Assembly: GCA_017544105.1 (NCBI GenBank)
Contig: JAFYEU010000072.1
Location: 1-35,147 of the forward strand
Direction of reading: 5' to 3'
DNA from: Bacteroidales bacterium
Lineage (GTDB): Bacteria > Bacteroidota > Bacteroidia > Bacteroidales > WCHB1-69
Length of the DNA stretch: 35,147 nt
Of the stretch, positions 33,356-35,147 are shown one piece after another (position 1 is the first letter of the stretch; each line of letters opens with the position of its first letter). The translations under genes were made by a program, and so were the position numbers. The notes under the pieces were generated by a model that was given only the letters and a program-made list of their open reading frames with translations, made no database searches and had not been told where the DNA came from.

Positions 33356-33922
33356 CTAGAAATCAAAACCATTCATCTCACCACGAGGATGGACAATGGT
33401 ATATTTGGTGAAGCGTTCGTCAGCAGTGAATCCGTCCCCATAGTTCACCGAGCCGTCAGCCTTTTTCTGCTTGACGAGTACATTGGAATAGATGGTTCGG
33501 GTTCGTTGGTCCCAGATGATCTCGTCTGTTTCCAGCGTATCTCCCTTGATGACATCATGGATGACAACGTTCTTGGAAGCGCGATACACGGAATTATTTT
33601 CATACGCGGCATAATCAGCGGTGATGATGGCCTGTTTCTCGCCCCACTCGGTAAAAGACACGATCTTGATACCTTCCGGACAATCGGTGTAGTTATCGTT
33701 ACCTGAAGCGTAGTGATTCAAAATAGGAGTGGTGACCATAAAACTGATCTTGCCGGAATCACTCATCGTAATGGTGATGTTTTCAGCTGATTCATCGGGA
33801 TACTTGCCTTGATAGGAGAAGAGCTCCACCTTATCCGAATGGCGGTTACAAGAAATAAGGAACACCATCAGACAAAAAGTCATGATGGTGTTCTTTAGGG
33901 TCGTCCACGATAGAGACTGCAT
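33356..33922 (-). CDS. lptC: LPS export protein LptC, lipoprotein form
   Basis: LptC is the periplasmic bridge protein that takes lipopolysaccharide from the LptBFG transporter and hands it to LptA. This 188-residue version has a signal peptide ending in the lipobox FLISC with Cys 25, so it is predicted to be a lipoprotein rather than a membrane-anchored protein. The body is the beta-jellyroll-type repeat: ENITITMSDSGKISFMVTTP, KIVSFTEWGEKQAIITAD, YRASKNVVIHDVIKGDTLETD, YSNVLVKQKKADG. I prefer the ATG at 33922, 11 bp after the upstream gene, to one at 33967 that would overlap it. The TPR gene upstream is a usual neighbour in Bacteroidota. Confidence 0.9.
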   Translation of the reverse strand: MQSLSWTTLKNTIMTFCLMVFLISCNRHSDKVELFSYQGKYPDESAENITITMSDSGKISFMVTTPILNHYASGNDNYTDCPEGIKIVSFTEWGEKQAIITADYAAYENNSVYRASKNVVIHDVIKGDTLETDEIIWDQRTRTIYSNVLVKQKKADGSVNYGDGFTADERFTKYTIVHPRGEMNGFDF

Positions 33923-33933
33923 GGAGCGTAGTC

Positions 33934-35147
33934 TTATCTGACGGTTGTATTCTCCTGGATCCAGCATCCCACATGATAGGAAGATCCAGCGCTCATACCA
34001 CGTCTGAAGAGCTCTTCTTTCGTCGGGAAGTGCAGGGAGGCGCGGCGTGCATTGGCAACAGAGGCGCAGGAAGGATCCACAGCAGCAGCCTTGCTGTACT
34101 TGTCGGCAGCCGCCCAGTTGTAATCATAAGGGATACCATCGGAGCATCTGCTTCCGGATGCCTTGTAGAGGTCACCGATCAAGATGTAAGCCTTACCCAT
34201 GTTAGGATCAGCCTTCAAGGCAGCATATGCGGCATTACGAGCCTCGGAGAAAGCAAGCTTGGTCTGGTATGCGGTAGCCAACACATAATTGGCATCAGCC
34301 TTTTGCTCATTCGTCTCACTCATTCTGACAGCATCCTGCAGATAGAGAATAGCGGCGTCAATTTCCGACTTGTCGTTATTGACAGCGTAAGAGTTCAAGG
34401 AGAGTATTCCCATCCAGTAAGCAGATGTTCTGCTCGGTTTTGCGTTATGCTGGATGTACAGAGCGTCTTTGAATACCGGGCTGGTCAAGCAGTCGCCTTT
34501 TGCCATGGTAACAACAATCTTGTTGACAGCGGAGATATCGTTCTTGATGGATTCCAACTTGGCGGCATAGAGTTCTTCCAGCACCTCGCAAGAAGCATAC
34601 GGGGCAACAGCCTTCTCTATCTTGGCCAAAGTCTTACGATAGTTCAAGGCCAGTTTCATCTGACGGGCGGTGTCAGCAGCAGGCTTTTTGCTCAGGTGCA
34701 CAAGATAATCCGTATCGATCTTGTTGGAGGTGTAGAGCTCCGTCAAGCTATCCAACACAGCCACTTGTCTTTCGTATTGAACCATCGCGTTGTTGATGGA
34801 AATATCCAGATAGTCTGTTGCACGACCATAGGCTTCAATCACATAAGAGGTGTCTTTCTTTGCCTTGGTCATCGTCTCAGCCAGTTGGAAATATTTATCC
34901 CAAATGGCAGGCTGGGTATTCTCCTTTTCCATCTCCACGGATTCAATGAACATGTCCAAGATCTCCTCAACCTTGTTGATATCTTTCTTCAAGAGATCCT
35001 TACGATATTGCAACAGGTTATATGCCTTGAATCCCAAGCAGTATCCTTGCGTGAATTTTTCAGGAAAGGCCTGATTACGAACCTCATAGGAATAGAGCAG
35101 CGTGTCGATGAGACGTTCTCTTCTTGCAGAATCTTTCTCAGCACTGA
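33934..35147 (-). CDS. TPR-containing protein, 5' end outside the window
   Basis: The frame stays open from the stop at 33934 to the right edge, so only the last 403 residues are seen and the true start lies beyond 35147. The visible part starts SAEKDSARRERLIDTLLYSY and continues with regular amphipathic helices, including TPR-like pairs such as YVLATAYQTKLAFSEARNA and GKAYILIGDLYKASG. The Cys-containing SGSRCSDGIPYDYNWAAADKYSKA near the end is typical of a Bacteroidales TPR protein that precedes lptC. The preceding gene in relatives is often an outer-membrane protein gene, so an envelope role is likely. No signal peptide can be assessed. Confidence 0.85.
   Translation of the reverse strand, partial: SAEKDSARRERLIDTLLYSYEVRNQAFPEKFTQGYCLGFKAYNLLQYRKDLLKKDINKVEEILDMFIESVEMEKENTQPAIWDKYFQLAETMTKAKKDTSYVIEAYGRATDYLDISINNAMVQYERQVAVLDSLTELYTSNKIDTDYLVHLSKKPAADTARQMKLALNYRKTLAKIEKAVAPYASCEVLEELYAAKLESIKNDISAVNKIVVTMAKGDCLTSPVFKDALYIQHNAKPSRTSAYWMGILSLNSYAVNNDKSEIDAAILYLQDAVRMSETNEQKADANYVLATAYQTKLAFSEARNAAYAALKADPNMGKAYILIGDLYKASGSRCSDGIPYDYNWAAADKYSKAAAVDPSCASVANARRASLHFPTKEELFRRGMSAGSSYHVGCWIQENTTVR

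Noticed and set aside
1..35147. CRISPR array, prophage or defence island
   Set aside because: No regularly spaced direct repeats of suitable length, no phage structural genes and no nuclease or helicase defence genes were seen.

Overview
The window is ordinary bacterial chromosome and looks like an anaerobic member of the order Bacteroidales (phylum Bacteroidota). The evidence is a type IX secretion lipoprotein of the PorW/SprE family, a Rho factor and an IF-2 with long charged N-terminal regions, an AtpZ-bactofilin gene pair, almost no Shine-Dalgarno sequences, and at least fourteen exact copies of the Bacteroidota -7 promoter element TAnnTTTG in front of genes and tRNAs. A flavodiiron protein (FprA) and butyrate kinase fit an anaerobe that meets some oxygen or nitric oxide and makes or uses short-chain acids. 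I cannot name the species from sequence alone.

Layout, left to right. Positions 1-336 hold a 33-bp tandem repeat and an open frame running off the left edge. Then come a GT4 glycosyltransferase (337-1497) and a rightward unit of rho, a secreted serine hydrolase and a PHP-type histidinol phosphatase (1647-5622). The last gene overlaps, stop codon on stop codon, a leftward six-gene run (11241-5619): ribE, porW, bactofilin, atpZ, a small membrane protein and fprA. Upstream of that are a leftward EF-G-like GTPase, a roughly 500-bp stretch rich in inverted repeats, tRNA-Glu(CTC) and a leftward class I aminotransferase. Rightward again follow a MATE transporter, tRNA-Ser(CGA) abutting a 136-bp imperfect palindrome, and a DUF975 membrane protein. 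tRNA-Arg(ACG) faces the DUF975 gene and shares a palindromic terminator with it. tRNA-Gln(TTG) then precedes nusA, infB and pdxA, and a lipoprotein gene with butyrate kinase comes next. A structured intergenic region leads to ftsQ-ftsA-ftsZ. The right end is leftward: a TPR protein cut by the window edge, lptC, typA, a methyltransferase and aroB.

Themes. The window is dominated by information processing (Rho, NusA, IF-2, EF-G-like, TypA, four tRNAs) and by cell envelope and division genes (FtsQAZ, LptC, PorW, bactofilin). Several blocks are shortened compared with the usual gene orders: nusA-infB has no rimP, ftsQAZ has no mur genes before it, and atpZ with its small partner is not followed by F-type ATP synthase genes. 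I found no CRISPR array, no intact insertion sequence, no prophage and no defence island. The least explained parts are non-coding: the palindrome next to tRNA-Ser, the inverted-repeat block at 13703-13898, the folded region between buk and ftsQ, and the terminator lying between tRNA-Gln and nusA.
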